From Lentibacillus cibarius (GTDB lineage: Bacteria > Bacillota > Bacilli > Bacillales > Amphibacillaceae), in the NCBI RefSeq assembly GCF_005887555.1, contig NZ_VCIA01000001.1, forward strand, positions 2,728,001 to 2,792,000: DNA of 64,000 bases. The letters are read 5' to 3'. Of this stretch, positions 32,582-41,610 are shown piece after piece; the first letter of the stretch is position 1, and each line of letters starts with the position of its first letter. A program made the position numbers and the translations under genes. The notes below the pieces were generated by a model. It ran no database searches. It was not told the DNA's origin and saw only the letters and a list, made by a program, of their open reading frames with translations.

Positions 32582-33544
32582 GTGAAACGGAAAAAGTGGC
32601 TGAAAATAGGCATAGGATTATTCGTTATCCTATTAATCATAGATATCGTTGCAAGTTTTTATTTTTATCAGTTGGCTATCGACCGCAATAAAAAAGATTT
32701 TCTGCAAGGGAATGAGGACCTTGAAGTATCCGCAGAAACGATGGAAGTGCTGCTGGAAGGGGACTGGCGAACCTGGGTTGATCAGCAGGACTTTTCGGAG
32801 TGGACGATGACATCAAATGATGGACTGGAATTGAAAGGCTACTACCTTGAACCTGAAAAACCTTCCAATAAAGTGGTTGTCATGGCGCATGGTTATCTTG
32901 GCAATGCGATGGATATGGGGTTGTTTGGGCAGTATTATTCTGAACAGAAGGGCTACAATATCTTCACTGCTGATGCAAGAGGGCACGGTGCCAGTGAAGG
33001 AGATTATATTGGTTTTGGCTGGCATGATCGGCTTGATTATCTGGATTGGATTGATCAGATTATTGCCAAATACGGTAAAGACACGGAAATTATCTTACAC
33101 GGTGTGTCGATGGGAGCGGCGACCGTTTTAATGACTTCCGGTGAGGAACTTCCGGATAATGTAAAAGCTGTTATTGCAGACAGTCCGTACACGAGCGTTT
33201 ACGATTTGTTTGCCTACCAGATGGACCGGATGTTCCATTTGCCATCTGTTCCATTCCTGCCGTCGACAAGTGTTGTTGCGAAGATGCGGGCAGGCTATTC
33301 ACTGCAAGAGGCCTCAGCATTGGATCAGGTGAAAAAAGCGGACGTTCCGATTCTATATATTCATGGTGAGTCTGATACATTTGTTCCGACAAATATGTCA
33401 GAAAAACTTTATGAAAATACGAAAAGTGACGCCGAACTGATGACAGTCGAGAATGCCAATCACGGAGAGCCGTTTGTCGTCGCTAAGGAGAAATATATTA
33501 ATAAATTGAATGCATTTTTATCGGAATATACGGATTGGCAGTAG
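32582..33544 (+). CDS. Membrane-anchored alpha/beta hydrolase
   Basis: 320 residues. An N-terminal membrane helix (8-30) puts the hydrolase domain outside the cell. The nucleophile elbow is HGVSMGAATVLM (G-x-S-x-G), the acid is in HGESDTFVP and the histidine in NANHGEPF. The oxyanion region is VVMAHGYLGNAMDM. It resembles the YqkD-type S9-like hydrolases. GTG 32582 has GGAGG six bases upstream. Substrate unknown. Convergent with the S9 peptidase. Confidence 0.86.
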   Translation: MKRKKWLKIGIGLFVILLIIDIVASFYFYQLAIDRNKKDFLQGNEDLEVSAETMEVLLEGDWRTWVDQQDFSEWTMTSNDGLELKGYYLEPEKPSNKVVVMAHGYLGNAMDMGLFGQYYSEQKGYNIFTADARGHGASEGDYIGFGWHDRLDYLDWIDQIIAKYGKDTEIILHGVSMGAATVLMTSGEELPDNVKAVIADSPYTSVYDLFAYQMDRMFHLPSVPFLPSTSVVAKMRAGYSLQEASALDQVKKADVPILYIHGESDTFVPTNMSEKLYENTKSDAELMTVENANHGEPFVVAKEKYINKLNAFLSEYTDWQ

Positions 33545-33584
33545 TGGGAAAACATACAGGTTTTTAAACTTTTCGCGCTAGAAT

Positions 33585-33619
33585 AAGGGGACGCCTTCTA
33601 AGAATAGAGGGCGTCCCTT
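33585..33619. terminator. Bidirectional terminator
   Basis: AAGGGGACGCC and GGCGTCCCTT flank a 13-base loop between two convergent genes. Confidence 0.85.
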
Positions 33620-33626
33620 GTTCACT

Positions 33627-35627
33627 TTACAGGTATTGTTCGAACCAGCGTGTGATGTGCTGCAGCCGTTCGATTCGCATGTCTGGTTTGCCGCTGCGGC
33701 TTAATTCATGATTAGCATCAGGGAAGCGGACAAACTCTACTTCTTTGCGCAGTTGTTTTAGAGTTATGAACAGCTGCTCGCCTTGCTCGATTGGGCAGCG
33801 GTAATCCTTTTCCCCGTGTACAATCAGTAAGGGTGTTTCCATATTTTCGGCATATTTTAATGGAGAGAAATTCCACAATGCTTGCGGGTCTTCCAGCAGG
33901 CTTTTACCTAGTTCCCATTTAGCAAAGAAATAGCCAATGTCGCTTACACCGTAAAAACTTAGCCAGTTACTAATGCAACGCTGGGTGACAGCTGCTTTAA
34001 ACCGGTTGGTATGGCCGACGATCCAGTTCGTCATGAATCCGCCATAACTGCCTCCGGTAACGCCGAGCCGGTCATGATCGATAAAATCATAGTTTTCTAA
34101 TGCGTAGTCAACCGCGGCCATCAAGTCAGTATAATCGCTTCCACCGTAATCTGCACGGCACGCATTAACGAATTCTTGCCCGTATCCATGACTTCCCCGT
34201 GGGTTGGTGTACAATACTACATACCCTTTGGCGGCCAAAAGCTGCATTTCATGGAAAAATGTTTGCCCGTACATGGCGTGTGGTCCGCCATGCACTTCCA
34301 GAATAAACGGGTACTTCTTACCTTGTTCAAAGCCATACGGACGCAAGAGCCAGCCTTGGATTTGCCAGCCGTCATTAGCTTGAAAAGTTAATGTTTCCGG
34401 TTCACTTAACGCCACGTCATTCAGAAATTTTCTGTTGACATCTGTTAGTTGTGTGACTTGTCCGTCACGGTTCAACTGGTAGAAGTTACCGGGTTCTGTC
34501 GGATTGCTGATGCCAAGGACGAGCGCATCATTGTTGTTGGCGAACCCAAATACATGGTTATTATTTTCGTACACCATGCTCCATTCGCCTGACAGGTCTA
34601 CCTGGTATAAGCTGGTTGCGCCGGAATCCGTCCCAAGGAATAAGAGATGTGTACCGTTAGCATTCCAGACAGGGCCGGCTTCAGATTGGCCCATACGTGT
34701 GTCACCAATCATTGCATCGCCTAACTGGAAGTCCCATTTGTCGCTGAGGCACGTGCGCTCACCGGACGCAATGTCAAAGATGTATAAATCATTCAGCGTG
34801 GCCCCTTTATATGCAAACTCGTGACCAAAGCAGGCAACTTTTTCTCCATTTGGCGAGAAGCGCGCATTTCCGTATTGGCCGTTTCCATTGGTTAGCATCG
34901 TTGTTTCTTTTGTTGACAGGTTTAACAGATAGAGGTCGTTCGTTAGCTCGTAATCTTCATCCTCATCCAGATTGGCACTGAACAAAATGTGCTTCCCGTC
35001 TGGAGCGATATCTTCCAAATGATGATGGGTAGGTGCAGTTGTCAGCTGTTCAAATGTTTCAGTTTCCAGATCATACTGGACTAGTTGGGTGCGCTTGTCA
35101 TCATGAAATCCTTTTACATCTGATTTGTATTTGAGCCGGTTAACAACAAGCGGCTGTTTACTTTTTTCTTCTTTTTCCTTCTTGCGTTCGTCTTCAGATA
35201 GCTCTCGTTGCTTGGATACATCATCTTGTTCTTCTAGTGGCGCATTGAAAATGATCCGTTTTCCATCCGGGGACCATTCCGGATCAACGGCACCATTTTT
35301 GAAAGTTGTCAGTTGTTTTGCTTCCCCACCATCTGTATGTACGAGCCATAGCTGCGGAACACCACTCCGGTCCGATTGAAAGACCATCATATTACCATCG
35401 GGGGAGAAGCGTGGGTGAATGTTTTTAGCATCACCGAATGTCCACTGTCTTGGCTGTGCGTCTTCAAGCGATTGTAAAAAAAGCTGTGACGTATAGTCAT
35501 TATCGTCATTAGCAACTGTAGAAACGAAGGCAAAAGCACTTCCGTCAGGCTTGAGCTGTGGGTCACTGACTACATTAATCCGTTTTAGGTCGTCTGCTGT
35601 CAGTGCACGTTTTGAATGATTACTCAT
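33627..35627 (-). CDS. S9-family prolyl oligopeptidase (YuxL-like)
   Basis: 666 residues. The N-terminal beta-propeller (about 1-400) contains TolB-like repeats such as RFSPDGNMMVFQSD and EWSPDGKRIIFN. The C-terminal alpha/beta hydrolase domain has nucleophile GGSYGGFMTNW, acid HGEKDYRCPIEQ and histidine DANHELSRSG. It is expected to be a cytoplasmic acylaminoacyl- or dipeptidyl-peptidase-type enzyme acting on short peptides. The ATG follows AAGGAGG. No frameshift. Confidence 0.92.
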   Translation of the reverse strand: MSNHSKRALTADDLKRINVVSDPQLKPDGSAFAFVSTVANDDNDYTSQLFLQSLEDAQPRQWTFGDAKNIHPRFSPDGNMMVFQSDRSGVPQLWLVHTDGGEAKQLTTFKNGAVDPEWSPDGKRIIFNAPLEEQDDVSKQRELSEDERKKEKEEKSKQPLVVNRLKYKSDVKGFHDDKRTQLVQYDLETETFEQLTTAPTHHHLEDIAPDGKHILFSANLDEDEDYELTNDLYLLNLSTKETTMLTNGNGQYGNARFSPNGEKVACFGHEFAYKGATLNDLYIFDIASGERTCLSDKWDFQLGDAMIGDTRMGQSEAGPVWNANGTHLLFLGTDSGATSLYQVDLSGEWSMVYENNNHVFGFANNNDALVLGISNPTEPGNFYQLNRDGQVTQLTDVNRKFLNDVALSEPETLTFQANDGWQIQGWLLRPYGFEQGKKYPFILEVHGGPHAMYGQTFFHEMQLLAAKGYVVLYTNPRGSHGYGQEFVNACRADYGGSDYTDLMAAVDYALENYDFIDHDRLGVTGGSYGGFMTNWIVGHTNRFKAAVTQRCISNWLSFYGVSDIGYFFAKWELGKSLLEDPQALWNFSPLKYAENMETPLLIVHGEKDYRCPIEQGEQLFITLKQLRKEVEFVRFPDANHELSRSGKPDMRIERLQHITRWFEQYL

Positions 35628-35758
35628 ATTTTTTCCTCCTTGTAGTGTTGCGAATTTTCCTTCTTTAAATACTAAAAAAATTATCTAGTTTACTGTGAAA
35701 ATCCAGTTAATTTAATGGTAAACTATTTCACATTTCGAATCAATTTAATTTTCTATAA

Positions 35759-35793
35759 AATAAAAAAGCCCTTTGCAAAGGCAAAAGGCTCAC
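35759..35793 (-). terminator. Terminator of dat
   Basis: On the minus strand, GAGCCTTTTGC and GCAAAGGGCTTTTTT form the stem and U-run. Confidence 0.8.
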
Positions 35794-36653
35794 ATGACCG
35801 TTTGACTGACGGCTGCATCCTGCTCATATGTTGCTTGGAGTTGTCTGGTGATGCTTCCTGGTTTTCCATCGTTAATCTGGTTTTCGTCGACCATGATGAC
35901 TGGCATGATTTCAGAGGTACTGCTTGATAGAAATAACTCATCGGCGTCCAGGATGTCATCGGTTGTGAATGCTTTTTCGACAAACGGAATGGCTAAATAA
36001 CTTGCGAATTCTTCCACCCGCATGCGGACACAGCCGTGTAGAATGGCTCTTGTTGCTGGGTGGGTGTAGATAGTACCGTCTTTTACAAGATACACATTTG
36101 ATGAACTGCCCTCTGTCACTATGCCATCTTTTTGGAAAAGTGCCTCATAGCAGCCATTTTCCTGCGCTGCCTGCTTAGCCAGGACATTTGGCAAAAGATT
36201 CAAACTTTTAATATAGCAGTTTTCCCAGCGAGTATCACGTTGTGTAATGACGGAAACGCCGTTGGTTAGCTGTTCTGTTTTACGCGGCATATCCTGCACA
36301 TAAGCATAAACATTTGCAGGAACGTCCCCGGGAAATGCATGTGTGCGTGGCGCTGAACCACGAGTTGCTTGCAGATAAATAATACCATCTGAGGTCATTT
36401 TATTCTGGCTGAGCAATTCTATTAATAGGTTCATAACTTTCTGTTTGGAAAATGGCAAGTTTAGCCTGATGGCCTCGGCAGATCGGAATAAACGGTCGAC
36501 ATGTTCTGTAAGTAAATAACTGGTTCCTGCGTAGATACGGATCACTTCATAGATTCCATCACCAAATTGCAGTCCACGCTCCTCAAATGGATATGTCAGC
36601 TTATCGCGGTGAATAAAACTGGTTTGTGATAGTGTAATAGGGTAGACAGACAA
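35790..36653 (-). CDS. dat: D-alanine (D-amino acid) aminotransferase
   Basis: 287 residues from TTG 36653, the normal size of Dat. A fold-type IV PLP enzyme that interconverts D-alanine and D-glutamate for peptidoglycan. The PLP lysine is in CYIKSLNLLPNVLAKQ, and the N-terminal RGLQFGDGIYEVIR and the C-terminal SSSTSEIMPV are diagnostic. The TTG start is supported by AAGGAGG eight bases upstream; further upstream codons run into the fnr promoter and look like chance extension. Divergent from fnr, with the Fnr-type palindrome between them. Confidence 0.92.
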   Translation of the reverse strand: MSVYPITLSQTSFIHRDKLTYPFEERGLQFGDGIYEVIRIYAGTSYLLTEHVDRLFRSAEAIRLNLPFSKQKVMNLLIELLSQNKMTSDGIIYLQATRGSAPRTHAFPGDVPANVYAYVQDMPRKTEQLTNGVSVITQRDTRWENCYIKSLNLLPNVLAKQAAQENGCYEALFQKDGIVTEGSSSNVYLVKDGTIYTHPATRAILHGCVRMRVEEFASYLAIPFVEKAFTTDDILDADELFLSSSTSEIMPVIMVDENQINDGKPGSITRQLQATYEQDAAVSQTVM

Positions 36654-36722
36654 CGCATTCGCCTCCTTCAAATGTAACGTTATTTTATACGCTTCATAAG
36701 AATCTGTAAAGCAGTAAATTTT

Positions 36723-36738
36723 TGTGATAAATATCACG
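36723..36738 (+). promoter_or_regulatory. Fnr box in the dat-fnr intergenic region
   Basis: TGTGA-TAAATA-TCACG differs at one base from the B. subtilis Fnr consensus TGTGA-N6-TCACA. Its centre (36730.5) is 41.5 bp before the transcription start predicted from TATAAT at 36760-36765, the standard position for class II activation. It also lies about 70 bp upstream of the dat start on the other strand. Confidence 0.75.
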
Positions 36739-36759
36739 CTATAACGTTTTACTTTCCTG

Positions 36760-36765
36760 TATAAT
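36760..36765 (+). promoter_or_regulatory. -10 box of fnr
   Basis: A perfect TATAAT. No good -35 hexamer is present 17 bp upstream, as expected of an activator-dependent promoter. Confidence 0.65.
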
Positions 36766-36795
36766 GGATATAGGATACTGAAGGAGCGTGCAAAT

Positions 36796-37485
36796 ATGGA
36801 ACCTATTTTACAACGGCTTAAGCAAGAAGAACGTGATTTGCTTATGAGATATTCTGAACCGGTGACTTTCCGGAAACATGCTAACATCTTTGAGGAAAAA
36901 AACCCTGCCAATTATTTATATTTTATAGCAAAAGGAATTATTCAGGTATTTAAAACCGTTGGACCTAACAGACATCTAACCGTTTTTACACGTGGCGAGA
37001 ATGATGGAATTGGTGAAATAGGCGTCTTTGGAGGAGGCAGTTATTCGCATACAGCCCAGGCAATGGAAGGAAGTGAGCTGTATGCCCTTGAACGGGGAAC
37101 TGCAGAAAAGCTTTTATCTGAAAATGGTGGGCTGAGCCTCCACTTTTTGCGTTGGCTTGCAGAATCACTGGATGCAAGCAAGGCTAAACTCCGTGATTAT
37201 ATAGCATTTGGGTCGGAAGGGGCAGTTGCATCGTTTTTTGTACGATATGCAAATATGTATGGAGTCGTTACGCCTGATGGCATTCGGATGACGGAGCCAC
37301 TTGTTATACAGGATATCAGCAAACACATTGCCATATCCAGGGAAACTGTCAGTCGAATCGTAAACAAATGGAAAAAACAAGGCGTTATTGGAAATGATGG
37401 CAAGTATTTTCTGTTAAAGGATATGACTTATTTTAAACGACTACTTGCCTGTGATCAATGTGGTGTAGAGAACTGTGTGCTGTGA
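36796..37485 (+). CDS. fnr: Oxygen-responsive regulator Fnr
   Basis: 229 residues of the Crp/Fnr family: cyclic-nucleotide-like beta barrel (about 20-120), dimer helix, then a helix-turn-helix (IQDISKHIAISRETVSRIVNKWKK). The C-terminus carries C219-X2-C222-X4-C227, the same spacing as the three cysteines that bind the [4Fe-4S] cluster of B. subtilis Fnr. D134 (KLRDYIAFG) is a candidate for the fourth, aspartate ligand. Expected to activate nitrate and fermentation genes without oxygen. narK is 18 kb away rather than adjacent. Confidence 0.92.
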   Translation: MEPILQRLKQEERDLLMRYSEPVTFRKHANIFEEKNPANYLYFIAKGIIQVFKTVGPNRHLTVFTRGENDGIGEIGVFGGGSYSHTAQAMEGSELYALERGTAEKLLSENGGLSLHFLRWLAESLDASKAKLRDYIAFGSEGAVASFFVRYANMYGVVTPDGIRMTEPLVIQDISKHIAISRETVSRIVNKWKKQGVIGNDGKYFLLKDMTYFKRLLACDQCGVENCVL

Positions 37486-37516
37486 ATGGAAGTCGTTGAA
37501 ACGGCCGACAGTCTTC

Positions 37517-37805
37517 CGAGAGCGCCTCTCAAGACCATTCTGGCGCCTAAATTGGTGGAAAAAGGTTTCGAGAGCGCTTCTCAAGGCCATTTCACCGCCT
37601 AAATTGGTGGAAAAAGGTTTCGAGAGCGCTTCTCAAGGCCATTTCGCCGCCTAAATTGGTGGAAAAAGGTTTCGAGAGCGCTTCTCAAGGCCATTTCACC
37701 GCCTAAATTGGTGGAAAAAGGTTTCGAGAGCGCTTCTCTCAAGGCCATTTCACCGCCTAAATTGGTGGAAAAAGGTTTCGAGAGCGCTTCTCTCAAGGCC
37801 GTTTT
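37517..37805. repeat. 52-bp tandem array, second family
   Basis: Units (CGAGAGCGCTTCTCAAGGCC followed by ATTTCACCGCCTAAATTGG) start at 37517, 37569, 37621, 37673, 37725 and 37779: four steps of 52 bp and one of 54. The sequence is unrelated to the 9.2-kb array but the period is the same. Each unit has two dyads, GAGAGCGCTTCTC and TTTCACC...GGTGGAAA. It lies between fnr and tRNA-Gly. Confidence 0.92.
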
Positions 37806-37906
37806 GCCCTTCATACAAAAAAATTAAAATAGTTATTGATACCTTTTCTTTAAAGTGGTATACTATATTCTGTTCCGACAAAAAAAGACAAAGTTACATA
37901 TTTTAT

Positions 37907-37980
37907 GCGGGTGTAGTTTAGTGGTAAAACCTCAGCCTTCCAAGCTGATGTCGTGGGTTCGATTCCCATCACCCGCTCCA
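37907..37980 (+). tRNA. tRNA-Gly (anticodon TCC)
   Basis: A 74-base cloverleaf with encoded CCA. The acceptor stem GCGGGTG pairs with CACCCGC, the anticodon arm CAGCC-TTCCAA-GCTG holds TCC, and the T arm contains GGTTCGATTCC. A single isolated gene. Confidence 0.95.
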
Positions 37981-38129
37981 TACATAGAAGTCCTAACGCA
38001 GTGTTTCGCAGTATCCGAAGCATTGCGTTTTTTCATTGGATTTCCTATGTTGGCTTATCCGCTACACTTGAAACTGTCATTGCTACCATGTATTCTGAAT
38101 TTGACACTATCAGTAATTGAGGGGTTTTT

Positions 38130-39835
38130 ATGAAGAAGTTAATGCAGACATTGCAGCAAATTGATGGAAAAGGTTATAAAGCGTATAAAAGTATTCAAGG
38201 ACACTATAAATTTTCCGATTTCGATTTATATATTGATTATGTTCAGGGAGATCCGTTTGCAGCGCCATCCAAAATTCGGGTGGTCATACCTAATAGAAAA
38301 CGACCACTAAAGGAAAGCTGGTTTGCTTCGTATGTGCGGGAGATTGCAACTGAGGATATTCTTGCCCGTAAAGTAGGAGCGGCCATTGCGAAAGGGAATT
38401 TTTCTATTAAAGGATCCGGGAAAAGCGGCAATATTCAGTTTGACCGTCCGGGCCAGGAAGTGTTGGAGCGGAGTGCAGTCCAGGCTGATTCCAAGTCGAT
38501 TACTGTATGCATTTCGGTTGGCTTGCCGGCAAACGGGCGGAAGATTAATGGCAGAGAAGCCGAGAAACTGTTTACAAAAGCTATTCCTGCCATCTTGCAA
38601 TCTTCTATTTTTTCCATAACAGATGATGAAATAGAAGCCGCTGTACAATTGGCTGATCAGCAAGAAGTAATTAGAAAGGAAATGCGCAATAATGATTGGA
38701 TTGCGTTTATTGCCAATGGGTCTGTGCTGCCAAGGGAGAGCGGTGTTAGCAATAGACCACTAAAAAAGGCCATACCGTTTCACAGCCCTAAGGAAAATGA
38801 GGTAGAGATTCAAGTACCGCACCGGGCTGAACCAATAGTCGGGATGGCTATCAAAAAAGGCATTACATTAATAGCCGGCGGTGGCTATCATGGCAAGAGC
38901 ACGATACTGGAAGCGATTGAACGCGGCGTGTATTTCCATACAAATGGTGACGGGCGCGAATATGTACTAACCGATCCGGACGCTGTGAAAATTCGGGCGG
39001 AAGATGGACGGCAAGTTACAGGTGTCAACATTTCACCATTTATCAATAATCTTCCGCACCGGCAGGATACGCACTTCTTTTCGACTGAAAATGCCAGTGG
39101 AAGTACCTCACAGGCTGCGAACGTAATGGAGGCACTGGAGGCTGGTGCTACAACCTTGCTTATTGATGAAGATACCAGTGCCACAAACTTTATGATTCGC
39201 GATGAGCGCATGCAGCAACTCGTGCATAAGGATAAAGAGCCGATTACACCATTCATTGATAAGATTAAGCAAATGCGTGATCAGCTGGATGTTTCCACTA
39301 TCCTCGTCATGGGGGATCGGGTGATTACTTTGATGTTGCTGATAAAGTCATCATGATGGAGGCGTATGTCCCTTATGATGTGACAGATCAGGCAAAGTCG
39401 ATTGTATCAGCCAGTCCGATTAATCGGGAGTCAATGGAGGATGAATCATTCGGCACGATCAGCAATCGGACTTTCCAGCAGCAATCGTTGCAGACGAGGA
39501 AAGGAAATAAGTCGAAAACCCAGGCTAAAGGGCTGACGACGATTGTCATGGGGCGGTCAGATATAACGTTTCATGACACCGAGCAGCTTGTAGATGCTTC
39601 CCAGACAAGAATGATTGCGGAAATCATCCAATACCTGGACCGGTCTAATGCGCTAGGGGGAAAGACACTTCATCGTCTGCTTGATGATATCGAACAGCAA
39701 ATGAATGAACAGGGGCTCGCGTCATTCACCGTGTTCAAAGACCAGCACCCCGGTGATATTGCACGTCCGCGCAGGTATGAGATTGCCGCAGTGTTAAACA
39801 GAATGCGCACGGCTTCAATTAAACAGACACACTGA
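38130..39835 (+). pseudogene. ABC-class P-loop ATPase (COG3044-like), one-base frameshift
   Basis: A predicted ATPase of the ABC class. The P-loop is GGGYHGKSTILEAI (near residue 252) and the Walker B-like segment is TTLLIDEDTSATNFM. The first frame ends prematurely after STILVMG. The second continues GSGDYFDVADKVIMMEA from about 39310 and ends at 39835. One missing G in a G-run (GGGGG where GGGGGG is expected) explains the break and restores 568 residues. Function of the family is unknown. Confidence 0.85.
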
Positions 39836-39861
39836 CATCAAGAGAAAAGGGAGGCAAAACA

Positions 39862-41004
39862 ATGAATACCCAGCAGCTTAAGCAGGAAATCATTGATTAC
39901 AGCAAAGAAATCGGGATCGACAAAATTGGATTTGCCTCAGCAGATGTATTTGAAGGGCTAAAAGAACGGCTGAAACGTCAGCAGTCGCTTGGATACCAAT
40001 CCGGTTTTGAAAAGGGATCGGTGGAGGAGCGGACAGAACCGGATCGTCTGCTGCCGGAAGCAAAGTCGATTATATCCATTGCCCTTGCTTACCCTTCCCG
40101 GATTAAAAATGGACCAAAAAGTACCAAAGAAGAGCGGCGTGGTGTATTTTGCCGTGCTTCCTGGGGGGTGGATTACCATAAAGTATTACGGGACAAGCTT
40201 GAAAAACTTTCCGCCTTCATTGTGGACAAGATACCGGAGGCAAGTACAAAAGTCATGGTTGATACCGGTGAATTATCTGACCGTGCTGTTGCAGAAAGAG
40301 CCGGAATCGGATTCAGTGGAAAAAATACGGCTATCATCACGCCGGAATTCGGTTCGTATGTTTATCTCGGTGAGTTGATTACAAATATCCCGTTTGTACC
40401 AGACACCCCGCTGGAAGATGGCTGTGGTTCCTGCACTAAATGCCTGGATGCCTGTCCGACCGGTGCCCTTGTGCAAGGCGGACAGCTTAATGCCCAGCGC
40501 TGTCTTGCGTTTCTAACCCAAACAAAAGACTTTTTACCGGATGAATTCCGCCCGAAAATCGGTAACTTCATCTATGGGTTTGATACGTGTCAAGTCGTAT
40601 GCCCGTATAACAAACATGTCGACTTTCACAACCATCCGGAATTTGAGCCGGAGCCTGATGTTGCTAAACCAAAGCTGAAACCGATGCTCAGAATTTCAAA
40701 CCGGGAATTCAAAGCGACGTTTGGCCATATCGCCGGCTCGTGGCGCGGTAAGAAACCACTACAGCGAAATGCGCTGATTGCACTTGGACATTACAAAGAT
40801 AAGACGGCTGTCGATGAAGTAATCGCTGTTATGAACAATGATCCGCGTCCGGTGATTCGTGGTACAGCTGCATGGTCACTTGGAAAGATTGGGACAGATG
40901 ATGGATTTGTTGCAATCAAGGAAGCCATGGACAAGGAGACGGATGAGCAAGTACTAGCCGAAATGGAAAAAGGGCTGGCATTTAAAGAGACGCCAGCCAC
41001 CTAG
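39862..41004 (+). CDS. queG: Epoxyqueuosine reductase QueG
   Basis: 380 residues. It performs the last step of queuosine synthesis, reducing epoxyqueuosine in tRNA with cobalamin and two [4Fe-4S] clusters. Cluster cysteines are in CGSCTKCLDACPTGA and in CQVVCPYNK. The C-terminal HEAT-like repeats (VIRGTAAWSLGKIG) bind tRNA. The ATG follows AAGGGAGG. queG, an amidase gene and trmL are in the same order as B. subtilis yhbA-yhbB-cspR. Here ogt is inserted after queG. Confidence 0.93.
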   Translation: MNTQQLKQEIIDYSKEIGIDKIGFASADVFEGLKERLKRQQSLGYQSGFEKGSVEERTEPDRLLPEAKSIISIALAYPSRIKNGPKSTKEERRGVFCRASWGVDYHKVLRDKLEKLSAFIVDKIPEASTKVMVDTGELSDRAVAERAGIGFSGKNTAIITPEFGSYVYLGELITNIPFVPDTPLEDGCGSCTKCLDACPTGALVQGGQLNAQRCLAFLTQTKDFLPDEFRPKIGNFIYGFDTCQVVCPYNKHVDFHNHPEFEPEPDVAKPKLKPMLRISNREFKATFGHIAGSWRGKKPLQRNALIALGHYKDKTAVDEVIAVMNNDPRPVIRGTAAWSLGKIGTDDGFVAIKEAMDKETDEQVLAEMEKGLAFKETPAT

Positions 41005-41031
41005 CAATTCTGAGGGGAAGCGGTTTTTGTT

Positions 41032-41544
41032 ATGACACTTTATTATGATCAAATAGACACACCAATTGGGACCATGTTCGTTGTTAGCAATGGGAAAGCA
41101 ATTGTACGGATTGATTATGGTTCATTACGCTTGATGAATAACAAGCTGGCATCGTGGTTAAAACGGTATTTTCCGGATAGCAGGTTAGTCCATAGCCCGG
41201 AGCAGGTGAAGCAGGCCAAACATGAACTTCTGGAATATTTTCAAGGTACACGAAAGACATTTTCGTTTCCTTTCAGTTTTTACGGAACACCATTTCAGAC
41301 ACAAGTTTGGCAGGCGCTTTTCAACCTTCTTACGTATGGGGAAACGACTGCGTATAAAGATATTGCACAAGCAATCGGCAACCCTAAAGCGGTGCGTGCT
41401 GTAGGGGGTGCCGTCAATAAAAATCCGATATCGATTGTGGTTCCGTGCCACCGTGTAGTAGGTGCGAACGGAAAAATGGTTGGTTACGGCGGCGGACTGG
41501 ATAAGAAGGAGTTTTTGCTGACGCTGGAAAAAAATCATGAATAA
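41032..41544 (+). CDS. ogt: Methylated-DNA-[protein]-cysteine S-methyltransferase
   Basis: 170 residues. It repairs O6-methylguanine by transferring the methyl group to its own C139 in VPCHRVVGANGKMVGYGGG. The helix-turn-helix YGETTAYKDIAQAIGNPKAVRAVG is typical. It starts 27 bp after queG and probably belongs to the same transcript. Confidence 0.93.
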   Translation: MTLYYDQIDTPIGTMFVVSNGKAIVRIDYGSLRLMNNKLASWLKRYFPDSRLVHSPEQVKQAKHELLEYFQGTRKTFSFPFSFYGTPFQTQVWQALFNLLTYGETTAYKDIAQAIGNPKAVRAVGGAVNKNPISIVVPCHRVVGANGKMVGYGGGLDKKEFLLTLEKNHE

Positions 41545-41610
41545 CAACTGCTGCAATTAGTGCTTTGGACAATCATTCTCTCCATACATTAGTATTGGAG
41601 GGGATTTTTT

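Noticed and set aside
35790..36911. 86-residue N-terminal extension of D-alanine aminotransferase
   Set aside because: The extension crosses the Fnr box, the fnr promoter and the fnr start, and the TTG at 36653 has an ideal ribosome binding site and gives normal length.
37517..37805. CRISPR-like regular repeats upstream of tRNA-Gly
   Set aside because: Contiguous tandem units without spacers; minus-strand frames through it are by-products of the repeat.
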